Assembly (NCBI GenBank): GCA_001466705.2
Contig: LATX02000211.1
Coordinates: 1,178,001-1,242,000 of the forward strand
Direction of reading: 5' to 3'
Length of the DNA: 64,000 nt
Source of the DNA: Moniliophthora roreri
Taxonomy: Eukaryota; Basidiomycota; Agaricomycetes; Agaricales; Marasmiaceae
Each line of letters opens with the position of its first letter. Position 1 is the stretch's first letter. The position numbers were made by a program, and so were the translations under genes. The notes below the pieces were generated by a model. The model ran no database searches and had not been told where the DNA came from. It saw only the letters and a program-made list of their open reading frames with translations. Shown here in pieces: positions 10,037 through 21,534 of the stretch.

Positions 10037-13000
10037 TCAAGACGGACCCTGTCCCATTCCATTACGCTGTGCAAATGACTGCATCATCTCCATACTGATG
10101 TTTCCTTGCATGCCCGCGTTTCCAGCAAATCCACCCATCGCACCGTTCATTCCTGCACCCATAGCTGCTTGGAATCCCGGGTTCATCATCCCTTGGCCCA
10201 TGTTCATGTTTGGGATGCCTCTCGATGGCATACCGGCACCTCCACCATTCACCATCGGGTTGAACATCCCTCCGACACCACCACCACCCATCATGGCTTG
10301 AGGAGGCCCCGACATCCCACCACCACCACCAAAGTCTGGCATACCTGGCTGCTGCTGCTGACCTGGACCAGGACCCGGCTGCCCCATCGGCGGACGCATT
10401 CCTCCTTGTTGCATCATCCTACTCTGCATCGCTCTCGCAAACATGCTGAACTGTTGTGGAGTAACATTCATAGCAGTCATAAGCTTTTGCATTTCAGGAC
10501 CACCCATATTTCGTCCTTGTGAGGCCAACATTTGTTGGAATCGTACGACTATGTTGTGTGCAGCAATCACTCTTTGGTTGGTGTCTGGTATGTTCCGTAT
10601 CTTAGCAATGACTTCGGGACTGAGTCCAGGTGCCATCGGTGCTTGCCCAGGTCCAGATCCTAGTCCCGGTCCTGGTCCACCAAGTTGCATTACAGGTCCA
10701 GGTTGTGGAGGTGGAGGTTGTCCTACTGGAGACCCTGCCAGCGATGATTTAGGCAGCTCTGCAAATCCGTTCATAGGGAAAAAGACTCCGATGAGGCCAA
10801 GGGGCCCGGCTGCTGTGATGAGTGCAGTATAACGTTGCTGGCCAGTTGGCGTCGTCCATTGGGCCAAGACATACTACCGAAAAGTTCAGTAAATGATGAT
10901 AATGCATGCAAAAAGAACCTGCTCACGAATTTCTTGGTTCCAAGAATTTGGTAAAGCGCGCTACCAGCCTCCGATGATTGCGGCTCGGTGTGGGGACGTA
11001 TTCTTCCCAAAAACATGCCCTCTTTAGGACGCGAAGTAATCCACGCTTGAATTTCGTTAATGGATATTGGATGTGGGCCAGCTTTTAGATTTATCACTTG
11101 GGGCCATGTTTCAGCGCGACTGTCAAGCAATATCATTAAATTAAGCTCATTAGACCTTGATGACCAACGAACCTTTCATTTGTACCATTCATCGCCACAA
11201 CAGCCGCTCGCAGCTTAATCTCCCGCATCCCATTGATATTATCTGGTGGCCAAATAAAGATTCCCTGCCAAACAGGCACCTGATTCTGGTTCTGGTTCTG
11301 GTTCTGGTGGTCCGGATTGTTGAATGGAACACCTAAATTGGGCATCATCGGATTCGATGGACTCTGTTTGCGTGGATTCTGACCCATCGCCTGCTGAGAC
11401 CCGGCGTTCTGCATCATACTAGGCCCTTGTCCAGGTACTGCATTCGGTGGTGCACCAATAGGCGGTTGAGGTCGACCACTCTTCTCGGATTGTTCGACCA
11501 GCTTCTGCATCTGAGTGGCAATGTCTAGTCGTGCGCCCCCTACTGGAGTAGCGCTCGCAGGGTTGATGGGGTTAGGTACATCGGGTTCAGGCTTCGAGAC
11601 AACTCCAGGATGGGAATTGGCATTGGTTGGCGCAAGGATAGGTGGTTGTTGCGGAGGCTGAGTCGGTCCCGAAGCCGAAGAATTGCGATTCATCAAACTT
11701 GGCGAAGGTCCAGGTTTGACATTCGGTGGCAAACTGGATGGTTGAAGCTCACCAGGTGGAACTTGGGCAGGTTGTGGTTGCGTAGGAGGCTGCGGCGCTT
11801 CAGTAGGAGGAGGTACATTCGTCTGCCCTTGAGCAGGAGGCTGTTGAGCAGGGGGCTGTTGAGCTTGAGGGGCTGCTCCGGCGGCTTGCATTTGTTTGAA
11901 AGTCATAACCTGCATCTGAACAAAAGACTTCATTGACTGTAGCTGTCCGCGCGCCTTCATGATGTCCGCGTGGAGTGACTCGGCTTTCTGATTGTCTCCA
12001 GCAGCTATTGCTTCGTTCCGCTGGGCATCGAGGTTCTTCATTTGTTGTTCCACCACCGGTATCCTTTGAGCGATGGCATGCGCCATTTGTAGGTTGAAAA
12101 CAGGACGTTGTGGTTGCTGTGATGGTGCCGCAACTGGTCCCGGGCCTGGTCCTGGGCCTGCGGCGACAAGTGGTCGTGGAGGTTGGGGGTTTTTGGGAGG
12201 ACTGTTCTGTATATTGGAAGTTGAATTGGAGGGCGTCTCGGAAAGTCGAGGTCGTTTGGACTCGGGTGTCTGATCTAAAGTCATGAGTTCGGCGGGTCGT
12301 TTGGGTGCTGGAAAGGTTTATGCCATTTTAAAAGAAAAAAGTTGCAAAAATATGGGACTCGAGGCATACCTGTTAAAGCTGGCGATGAAAAGTACCCAGA
12401 CAAATATAGTTTATGGTGAGGGACGACCTGGAACCACGGTGTAGTATGGGTACCCTAGACGACGGCGTTAGAACGAGGTTGATTCACCAAGACTCGGAGA
12501 CAAACCGAAGAGTGTAGAGTCGAATACACCGGGATTTCAGGATTGAGAACGATAGTACTGAGGTAAATATTGCGCTAGATCTTATTATGAGCGAGAGCGC
12601 GCTGCAGAACGCACCGCGACATACCGATGACAACTCGGACGGTAAACTTTCCCAAGTCAAGTTGTCTAGAGCATCCGAGTCATTCCACTGAGGATGCACT
12701 GAGTCGTCAGGATACGCAGCGGTGATGTGAACGATATTTGAAACAATGGGACGAGCATGGTTCACGCATGAATTCAAGAGGTCGACCATCTGCAAGTGCG
12801 GTCAGTCAGCTACTCAGAGACTAGGAAAAGGCAAACCCACCTCCACAGCTGCGGCTATACCATCCAAAGCTGCCATTCCCCTCTTTCCGCCGTCAGAGCT
12901 ACTCCCAATACCCAGTTCAGCCGTTTTCTCTTTGAGAAGCATGGCAATCGGTTTAACCTCTCCGAAAAACCGCTTGCATACGACGGGAGTGTATGGGCAC

Positions 13001-13262
13001 ATTTCCGGTAAAGAATAGGTGACGATTCCAATGCGAAGCTATCACAGAGCAAGGAAGACAACTTGAGTAACGACATGTAGAACTCCAGAGTGTGAATAGA
13101 CATTACATTATTCTTCACGGGGTCGCCCAAACGTTTCAGGATATTGGCAATGTAATGGTGTAGAACATGGGCCCATGTTGACTGGAGTGTGAACGAGGTG
13201 TCGAAGACAAAGACCACGGCTAAGAAATCGTGCCCAGGAGAAGGTTCCACTTGTGAGGACAT
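10037..13262 (-). CDS. MED25: Mediator complex subunit 25 homologue (vWA domain)
   Basis: Mediator bridges transcription factors and RNA polymerase II in the nucleus. Subunit 25 is a contact point for activators. The N-terminus (13262 downwards) reads HDFLAVVFVFDTSFTLQSTW, a von Willebrand A fold with a DTS MIDAS-like motif. It continues with KRFFGEVKPIAMLLKEKTA, GKRGMAALDGIAAAVE and IVSNIVHITAAYPDDS. A long Pro/Gln/Gly-rich exon (11136-12284) follows; it has a helix-forming part (AHAIAQRIPVVEQQMKNLDA) and leads to the activator-interaction-like region: VPVWQGIFIWPPDN, LYQILGTKKFV and PLGLIGVFFPMNG. The last 200 residues are Gly/Met/Gln/Pro-rich and low in complexity. About eight introns break the 5' half, and I did not fix every border. 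Regulation is not visible. Confidence 0.85.
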
Positions 13263-13517
13263 GATAGCATCTGAAAGAGTTTGACGGCGCGGCCAAGATT
13301 ACCTTGGTGTAGATGTTCGTTTATTCAGCAGGAGCCTCGCGCCAAATTTCTACCCGTAACGAGCTCAATGTTCTATGAATGTAGACATGTACAATGAGAG
13401 TTATATATGATTAGAGGTACATCCGTAAAGAAAATGCATCAGATATCATCGGTCATGAGGTATACAAGTCCGTATCCCACTCTCCTTCGTAGATCATCGA
13501 ATATCATGTATGGTATG

Positions 13518-14211
13518 TCATGAAACTATAACCCAAGCACCGCCCAATAAGCTGGCTAGACCAGCCACAAGGAAAGCTAGTAAGCCTTCGTTCGACCATC
13601 GTTGAGGCATCGATGCAGTATTAGTAGCAGTAGCACCGAATTGATTGCGCCACTCGCTGTAATCCAGGATTGTTCCAGTAGCGGGTATCTGGGTGGACAC
13701 GGTTGTAGGGAATCCTAGTGTGGGGGTGAAGGTATCTTGAATGACAGTCTTAACACCATTGATGGTGGTTGTGTACTGGAATGGAGTAGGGAGGAATGGT
13801 GTGCCTTTAACGCAGTGGGGTGAGAGGGATGGTGTGAAGATGACAGGGTACGAAGAATACCTTCGGCAGTCGTTCTCGGAGGTGCACCAATAGGACCTTG
13901 GTTTTGAGTAATCTGTGTCGGGGTCTGCTCGGCAATGGTAGAGCTAAGGGTCGTAAGCCAAAAGGATCGAAATGAAAGCCAAGGATGAGCTGACATTATT
14001 GCAGTAGTTCGAACTCCTCGAGCATTGGTGGTGACGACCTCCACCACAGTTTGACCATTGCTGTTTCAAGTAGTGTCAGAAATAAAAAATAAAATTCAAA
14101 GTAAAAATCGGAAACAAAGATTTCTGCGACGCACTCATCGACCACAGTATCCGTCTGAGCAAAGACAAGCGATACTAAAAGAGCAAAAATGTACGAATAA
14201 AAGATCTTCAT
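13518..14211 (-). CDS. Small secreted Thr-rich protein with C-terminal membrane anchor
   Basis: I do not know this gene by name, but it has a common layout among mushroom cell-surface proteins. A signal peptide (MKIFYSYIFALLVSLVFAQ) leads to a short Thr/Val-rich segment (TVVEVVTTNARGVRTTA). Then come a Pro/Gln/Thr-rich stretch, a TPFQYTTTINGVKTVI segment and PATGTILDYSEW. A hydrophobic C-terminal helix (LLAFLVAGLASLLGGAWVIV) ends at the stop. The five pieces join in frame through introns whose 3' ends are GAAACAG, CCCTTAG and GTTAAAG. The total is roughly 165 residues. It could be GPI-anchored or a single-pass membrane protein. The few residues after the C-terminal helix fit either. No enzymatic domain is seen. 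Confidence 0.75.
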
Positions 14212-14351
14212 GAGGGCGAGGTCCGAATTCCGCGCTTGGACAATGGTAGGTCGTCGTGGGCGTGGAGCACAAATGCTGCGAGTGGGTTCAAAATGAAGTC
14301 ACAGATCAACATTTCCAAAATTAGTATATTCAGCTTCGGCACCAAACCACC

Positions 14352-15145
14352 ATGTTTGAGCCAATCCGCGGTGGTACACGAGGTGGTCAGGCAGAATTCA
14401 AATGGTCTGATGTTTCTGCAGACAAGGACAGAGAGGTGAGTATATTATCTTTTGCTGCTTAGATATGTGGTGCTCACCCCTTCCCAAAGCACTATCTAGG
14501 TCACAGTATCAACGCACCCACTGGACGATGGCAAAAGAACAAGGATGTTCACTGGTACAATAGAGAGAAAAAGAGCACAGCAGATGAACGTGCTGAAGAA
14601 ATTAGAAAGATAAAGGAAACAGAGGCTGAGGCTCTCGCCGTCGCATTGTAGGCGTTTTCTCCTAGTGCGACGTAGTTGGAAAGAATCTTACATCTAGCAG
14701 AGGTTTCCAACCCGATTCCACCAAGAAAGCTGATGCTTCTGGACCTTCTACATCCAGGGAGAAAGATGAGCCAGACTCTCAGCGCGCACTCGACAAGGAG
14801 GAGAAACGACGCAGAAAAGCGGAACGGAAAGAGGAGAAACGGGCCAAGAAGGAACAGCGTCGACTTGAGCGGGCCGAAAGGCATGAAGACGGTGATCGTG
14901 GATATGATCACAGATCAAGAGGACGCAATCGCTCGAGGTCACCTTCACGGCGGCATCGCTCAGAAGAACGGAAGCGGGACTACTCGAATCGTCGACCCCG
15001 CAGCGAGTCGAGAACACCACCGCCGCCGAGGTCGGTGGCTGATTATGATGCTGAGGAACGCGAGAAAGAGAGGGAGAGAGATCGTCGGCGGTGGGATATG
15101 AATGCTAGACGGAATGAATCAGGAAGTGGCAGATGGGGCAGATAG
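14352..15145 (+). CDS. MMTAG2-like (multiple myeloma tumour-associated protein 2) N-terminal domain protein
   Basis: Exons 14352-14435, 14490-14647 and 14701-15145 join in frame. The first 70 residues carry the family signature: MFEPIRGGTRGGQAEFKW, then DREHYLGHSINAPTGRWQK and DVHWYNREK. This is the conserved block of the MMTAG2 family, nuclear proteins linked to RNA processing whose function is poorly known. After it comes a long, highly charged Lys/Arg/Glu coiled-coil-like region (residues about 95-165). An Arg/Ser-rich tail follows, with SRSPSRRHRSEER and a PPPPRS motif, as in splicing-associated factors. The start was chosen because it gives the exact family N-terminus. Nuclear RNA metabolism is an inference from family and composition. 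Confidence 0.88.
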
Positions 15146-15327
15146 CCTAGTTGGTGACCTGGAAGGCTACTCCTTGGAAAGGTTCACTATCCCGGTTGCA
15201 GAATGTAATAGACATGGATAATTACGCCTCCTAGTGCTATTTGCTTGAGTACCTGGTCAGTTTCACGGATAACTCGCGGAGCACCGACGGCGGATGGACA
15301 AACGCCTTATCAGAAGTCCCGTGTCAG

Positions 15328-15335
15328 TATAAAAT
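15328..15335 (+). promoter_or_regulatory. TATA-like element of the first aminopeptidase gene
   Basis: TATAAAAT lies about 32 nt upstream of the start codon at 15367. It fits a TATA box with a very short leader, or a chance A/T match. Confidence 0.4.
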
Positions 15336-15366
15336 AAATGACCGGTCCGTTTAGTCAGTCGATACA

Positions 15367-18052
15367 ATGCCTCCCTCCTGCCTTTCCTTCTTCACCGCCA
15401 AGGCGCGCCGTGATGCTCCCATCTCCAACTCCACCCATTCTTCCGCCGCCACTTTGATTTCTGAAGTTAAAACTTCTAAGAATCTTGAACCAGCTGCAGG
15501 GAAGTCGGTGGACACGACTGAGAGGTTGAAAGAGTTGAGAAGGCTTACAAAGGAGCAAGGACTGGATTACTAGTGAGCATTTCTACGCTACTACTGTTGA
15601 ATGAGTCACTCAGCTGAATTTTTTCGCTGTTAATAGCGTAGTTCCGACTGACGATGCTCATCAATCTGAATATGTCGCGACGACTGATAGAAGACGAGAA
15701 TTCATCTCTGGGTACGGTATACACCCTGTCTGAGTATGTACTCATCCTCGTTCCAGCTTCTCAGGTTCAGCTGGCCAAGCAATCATAGGCGTGGAGAACG
15801 CGTACCTCCTTACGGATTCCCGGTACTGGCTTCAAGCGGAAGAACAACTGGATGACAACTGGCAGTTGGTCAAAGTTCGTAGTCCTGGGCTTCCGAGTAA
15901 CTGGATTGAATGGCTTCCCGTGCGTCAACTCGTTCAAATTCGAGCTACGAAACTGACTCGGATTATTCAACCAGACCACTGCACGTAAATCTCGCATCGG
16001 GATTGACGCGCGTACATTGTCCTACAGCGATGCCGTTTCATTAGACTCAAAGCTGAAGAAGGTCGGGTCAGCGCTGTTTTACCCAGAGACCAACTTGGTG
16101 GATGCTATTTGGTCAGACAAGCCTTCGAGGAGTCAGGAACCGATCTACCTACATCCCATAGAGTTTACGGGTATGTGCAGGTCACCATACCATGTTCTCT
16201 GCAGTCTACCGAACCCTGACCTTCAGGCGAACATGCCCGGGATAAACTGCGAAGACTGCGTCAATGGATACAAGGCCAGTCTTTGGAAGATGAGGAACGT
16301 CCCGTAGCTGCATTGATATCTAGTCTGTCTGAAATAGGTTTGTGCATCCTCCACCTCAAGTTCTGCTTCCTGTGCACTGATATCTGAACCTTTTAGCCTA
16401 TCTCCTCAACCTGCGCGGGTCCGACATTGCATACAATCCTGAATTCTTCTCGTACCTCTATGTCGGACTGAACAGTGCAACTCTATTCGTAGATTCTGTC
16501 AAAGTCCCAGAAGAGGTTGCATCTTACTTGACGGACCTTGGAGTTGACTGGAAGGAATATGAAGGAATTTGGGAGTTCTTGGGCAAGAGTGAACGAGGGA
16601 GTTCGGGAAAGGCGAGTAGTTGTTCTGTTGTCTGTCCATCCACCGAGTAAACTTACATCTTGATTCTAGGATATCATCTCGCCTCAAACATCATACGCCA
16701 TCTCCCGCGCCCTTGGATCCAACTTCATCGTACTCCCCTCCCAGGTCGATGAGATGAAGTCGATCAAGAATGACGTCGAGATAGAAGGTTTTCGGAAAGC
16801 TTACTTGCGTGATGGGGTGTGTTTCGTGAGTCCCCGTCCTGCCTCCCTCTGTATATGCCCTAATCAACTTATAGACCAAATTTCTCGCATGGCTCGACAC
16901 CGAAATAAGATTGGGCCATAAATACACTGAATGGGATGCTGCAGAAAAGTTGACCGAGCTGAGAAAGAAGGTAGAGTTTAATAAGGGATTGGCATATGAG
17001 AATATTTCTTCGACGGGAGCGAATGCTGCATTACCGCATTACGGACCGACAAAGGATACTGCGAAGGTTATTGAGAAAGATACACCTTATTTGAAGTGAG
17101 TAGTCTCGTTCTCTTCGTCGGTCGCGGCAGGAGATTAGATGCTCATCATCGCCCAAGTGATTCCGGAGGACAATACCTTGATGGTACATGTGATACTACG
17201 AGGACAGTTCACTTCGGAAAGCCGACTGAAGAGCAAATGGAGGCGTATACGCGTGTTTTGCAAGGACATGTAAGTCCGGGTGCATGGTCGTGTTCTGTCT
17301 CTTATCGAGATTTCACTAGATCGCCCTCGATTCGGTCATCTTCCCAGAAGGAACTACAGGGCTACAGCTGGATGTCTTGGCGCGTAAGAAGTTATGGAGA
17401 GACGGATTGAACTATCTCGTACGTTTTTCCTATGTCACGCTACTTTTGACCAAAGGCTAACGAAAGAGTTAAACCACTAGCATGGAACAGGACATGGTTT
17501 TGGCCAATTTCTCAACGTCCATGAAGGTCCGCAAGGATTTGGAATTCACGTTCCTTTCCGGATCGGGCATGTAGTTACTAATGAACCGGGATATTGTTCG
17601 TTTCTTGTTCCTCCTCTGTCGACCATTTACTGGATATACTCTGAATAGACGAAGCTGGCAAATTTGGTGTACGCATCGAGTCTGCGCTTGCAGTTAAGAG
17701 AGTGAAGGTCAGTCCAGTTCATTCAACCTCTCAAACGAGCTCCTGTTGACACTCGACTTGTAGACTAAAGGAAACTTCAACGGTGATGTCTGGCTAGGAT
17801 TCGAACGCCTCACTTGCGTCCCCGTCGATGTTCGAATGGTCAAGAAGAAGCTAATGACGAAGACTGAGAGGGTCTGGTTGAAGGTTTGTGTCTTTGGACA
17901 CTGTTGCGTTTGAACCTTGGCTTACTGATGACCATGTATTCCAGGAGCACAATGAGACATGCTTAGAGAAGCTATCTCCACTGCTCAAGGATGATCAGGT
18001 GGCAACGGCGTGGCTTAAGCGACAAGCGAAAGATGCGAAGAAACTGCTCTAA
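15367..18052 (+). CDS. Xaa-Pro aminopeptidase, M24B family (tandem copy 1)
   Basis: A metallopeptidase that removes an N-terminal residue from peptides with proline at position 2. The protein is a three-part M24B enzyme of about 650-680 residues split by a dozen or more short introns. Domain I includes [30 protein letters not shown] and [16 protein letters not shown]. Domain II includes [20 protein letters not shown]. The catalytic domain has both metal Asp residues ([16 protein letters not shown]), the metal His in HGTGHGFG, and metal Glu residues in TNEPGY and [22 protein letters not shown] is near the C-terminus. All five expected ligands are present. The first 60 residues are Ser/Ala-rich, without the clear amphipathic helix expected for mitochondria. 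The next gene is a full tandem paralogue. Confidence 0.95.
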
Positions 18053-18156
18053 GCGTGTGTAACTGTAGCTACAAGTTGTCTTGAGTTATCATGTGGTTGC
18101 ATTGCTTCGTGGGACGGAATTTCGGTGCTGGTCTCATGACAGCGTAAAGTGAGAGG

Positions 18157-18164
18157 TATATAAG
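18157..18164 (+). promoter_or_regulatory. TATA-like element of the second aminopeptidase gene
   Basis: TATATAAG lies about 44 nt upstream of the start codon at 18208, between the stop of the first aminopeptidase (18052) and the second gene. Confidence 0.4.
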
Positions 18165-18207
18165 GCTTATCATACTGAGGTCCAAATATTATCTGTTCCC
18201 GCCATTC

Positions 18208-20842
18208 ATGGATCTACCAGAGCGACAAAATGATGCTGGAACACAGTTTTCCTTGGGTGGCGCCTCTGTCGTTGGATGTGACCGATTGAAAAGAGGTACT
18301 GTAGTGCGACCTGCACTGAATTCTAATCGAGTTGTTTCTCGCTTGGTCACAAGTTCCCGGTTACAAGGCTTGAGGCAGCAGATGCAGCAAATGGATGAAC
18401 CTCTCGACTATTAGTACGTTTTCCGAGCATGAATGCACGCAGCGCTAACGTCCCGAGCCAGCGTCGTTCCTACTGATGACGCCCACCATACAGAATACGT
18501 GTCAGAACACGACAAAAGACGCGAGTTCATCTCGGGGTAATCTCAAAATCTATTGCATCCCTAGAACGCACTTCTTGGCTGAATTCATGCAAGTTTTACA
18601 GGCTCTGCGGGTCAAGCAATTATTGCAATGGACGCCGCATACCTAGCCACGGACTCTCGATTCTGGATACAAGCTGCTGAGGAGCTCGATGTGAACTGGC
18701 AGGTAATCCAAGTCCGAAGCCCTGGGTTGCCCAAGGACTGGGTCGAATGGCTGGTTCGCAACGTCCACCAGAACACTCGAGTTGGCATAGACCCGGAAAC
18801 ATTGACAATTGAGGATGCTCTGCGACTGGAATCAGGGCTGAGGAAGCGGAATGCGAGAATAGTGTATCCACCTGGAAATCTTGTTGACAAGATTTGGAGA
18901 GAAAGACCTCCACAAAGTAAGAACCTGGTTTTCCTCCATCCGGTGGAGTTCGCAGGTAGGAGAAGTGTGTTTTGCTCATTGATGTGTGGAATAATATGAA
19001 AAAAAGGCGAGACTGCGTCGAGCAAGCTCCAGCGCCTACGGGGATGGATTCAGACAGTTCGGGGGGATGAGAATGACGACCAGCAACGTGTAGGAACATT
19101 GGTTGTTAGCCTCCCTGATATTGGTGCGCGTATTCTTCATGGAACGGGCTATATCCTGAGTTTCGGACGACACAGCATACCTCCTCAACCTAAGAGGCTC
19201 CGACATAGAATTCAGCCCATTGTTCCACTCATACCTTTTTGTAGGCCTCGACAGCGCAACACTCTTCCTCGACACGGTCAAGGTTCCAAGCAAAGTTGAT
19301 CTATACCTACAGAATTTGGGTGTTCAACGCAAAGAATATGGGGAAGTCTGGGAGTTTGTGGCGACTAGGGAGTGGGGACCCGAAGGAAAGGTGCGTGCGA
19401 GCGATTTATTCAGCTTGGGCGTTCTGCATTTCAGATGCGAATCAAGGTCATTATATCACCGCAAGCCTCAGTAGCCATCGCTCGTGCACTGCCACAGTCA
19501 ACGTATATTATAATGCCTGCAGAAGTGGAGAGGATGAAAGCGATAAAAAATGTAACCGAAATTGAGGGCTTGAGAAAGGCGTACCTACGTGACGGTGTTT
19601 GTTTCGTGAGTAAAAGTGGTGTAGTCAGCTCCTCACTTGCATCCACTTACTTGACCTACAGGTTCGCTTCCTCGCGTGGCTAGAGTCACAGGTGGCTGCT
19701 GGACACCGGCTTACGGAATGGGATGCAGCCGAGAAGCTGAACGAACTCCGAAGACACTCAGAGTACTATCAAGGTCTTGCATCAGAGAATATCAGCGCAT
19801 GCGGTCCAAATGCTGCTCTGCCCCATTACGTCCCTATGAGAGAGAAAGCAAGGGTCATTGACGAGCAGACCCCGTATCTGAAGTAAGGATCACTTATCCT
19901 GGGATGTTTAATGACCCTTACGAGGAGCGGAAACTTTACATGACTAAGTGATTCTGGTGGTCAGTACTATGATGGTACGTGCGACACCACTCGCTCGGTA
20001 CACTTCGGAGCACCAACCGAGGAGCAGTGCGAGGCGTACACTCGGGTGCTGCAAGGGCATGTAAGTGCCGGCGTGATCGTTGTTAAAGTCAGTGTCTCAA
20101 CTACCATTGTAGATTGCAGTCGACACTGCTGTCTTTCCCGAGGGGACAACAGGGCTCCAGCTGGATGCGTTGGCCCGTGAGTCCTTGTGGCAGGGTGGGC
20201 TGAATTACGGAGTGAGTCTTCAGTTGGTAGTTTGCAAAATGGCATTGGCTGAAATGAATGAAAGCATGGTTCAGGCCACGGATTTGGATCATTTTTAATG
20301 ACTCACGAAGGACCTCAAGGCTTTGGTATTTCTGTACCATTTATTCCAGGACATGTTGTGACCAATGAACCGGGCTTCTGTAAGTGGAACTTATTCTTGA
20401 TGATTCCGGAGGACTACAAAAAGGTGAACAGATAAGGCGGGGCAGTTTGGCGTCCGTATTGAATCAGCGCTCGCTGTGCAAAACGTCAAGGTAGGTCGTA
20501 CGTCCATTTTGCGTACCTTAGTCATTAGAATCTCTTTTTTTTCAGACGAAGAGAAATTTCAATGGAGGGATCTGGCTAGGCTTCGAGCGCCTGACTTGTG
20601 TTCCTATTCACACTGTCATGATTGAGGTAAAACTGCTTTCTGCGGATGAGAAGCGATGGTTAAAAGTGGGTGGTCACAACCTCTGTAGAAAATGGTGCTC
20701 CTAAAATAGGTCGCAGGAGCACAACAGCTTATGTCTTGCAAAGTTGAAGCCCCATCTTCAAGGTGATAAGTCAGCATTGTGGTGGGTCGAGAGAGAAGCA
20801 AAGCGTGCGAGTGCAATAGCAGGGAGGTCCTGGGGTGTGTAA
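18208..20842 (+). CDS. Xaa-Pro aminopeptidase, M24B family (tandem copy 2)
   Basis: A paralogue of the gene just upstream, with 155 nt between stop and start. It keeps the same domain order: [56 protein letters not shown] and [18 protein letters not shown]. The metal ligands are kept: [30 protein letters not shown] and RIESALAV. The piece after NEPGF joins only if the acceptor at GAACAG (about 20431) is used; it then reads [11 protein letters not shown], with Lys where copy 1 has Glu. I found no stop or frameshift, so both copies look functional. The first 60 residues differ completely from copy 1, and the C-terminus is longer (ends SWGV). Different N-termini may mean different location or processing; this is inference. 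Confidence 0.93.
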
Positions 20843-21071
20843 ATACACCGTCATCATATCCTTGATTACAACGTGAAAGGAAATATTCTGTGATATGAGC
20901 ATACCCAGCGATAAACTGAACAGACGGGATAAATAAGACGACCCGTACAAGCGATGAATCCCAATTCCATAGAATGTGCTTCTAACCATCCCTTCACAAC
21001 CCCTCACAGCTCTTGCTGTATCTAGCAATCCTCTCCCTCATATTACCGAGGTTCGACAGTCAGTTTGTGAG

Positions 21072-21349
21072 TTATGAACTTCTATCTCTCTTGAAGTATT
21101 TGCTCGTCACTGCGCTGCCCTGAACCATATCAAATATTGACTCTCCGACGCTGAGAAATGTTTCTGCTGCCGAGCGCATGGCTGGTTGTTCTATCTGTGA
21201 CGCGTCGGGTCTACCGTACGATGAGTTCAAGGTCGATTCACAGATAAAGACAGGACGCACGCGAAACCCGTTGAACGCTTGACTCCAGCAAGGACAGTTG
21301 ACAGCAAAGCGGCATCAACTGCATAGTGGATTAATCTGCCGAGGGCCAT
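21072..21349 (-). CDS. DUF1748 family small fungal protein
   Basis: A conserved fungal protein of about 75 residues. Exon 1 starts at 21349 and reads MALGRLIHYAVDAALLSTVL, then AGVKRSTGFA, a hydrophobic N-terminal helix typical of the family. After an intron with donor GTGCGT and acceptor CGGTAG, exon 2 reads PDASQIEQPAMRSAAETFLS, then VGESIFDMVQ and a SKYFKRD end. The length and both halves match the family. Members are small, one-helix proteins, probably mitochondrial; the function is unknown. The ORF remains open upstream to 21409, but the ATG at 21349 gives the conserved N-terminus. Confidence 0.88.
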
Positions 21350-21534
21350 GTTGAAATTGGGAGATTGGATAGGATTACTTGAGGTTTTATGGTGGAAGTC
21401 GGACGGCAAGGTTGGTCGTGTCTATTCGGCAACGTCGACCGAAAAAGGCAACTCGCGTTAGACAGCATGAATCCTAACCAGGATGAGTTAGACGGGTCTC
21501 AGCCTCTACTTCTACTCCAGTACATCGTATGCGA

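Noticed and set aside
10098..10832. Plus-strand frames rich in Pro, Cys and His
   Set aside because: They are shadows of the Gly/Pro/Gln-rich 3' exon of MED25.
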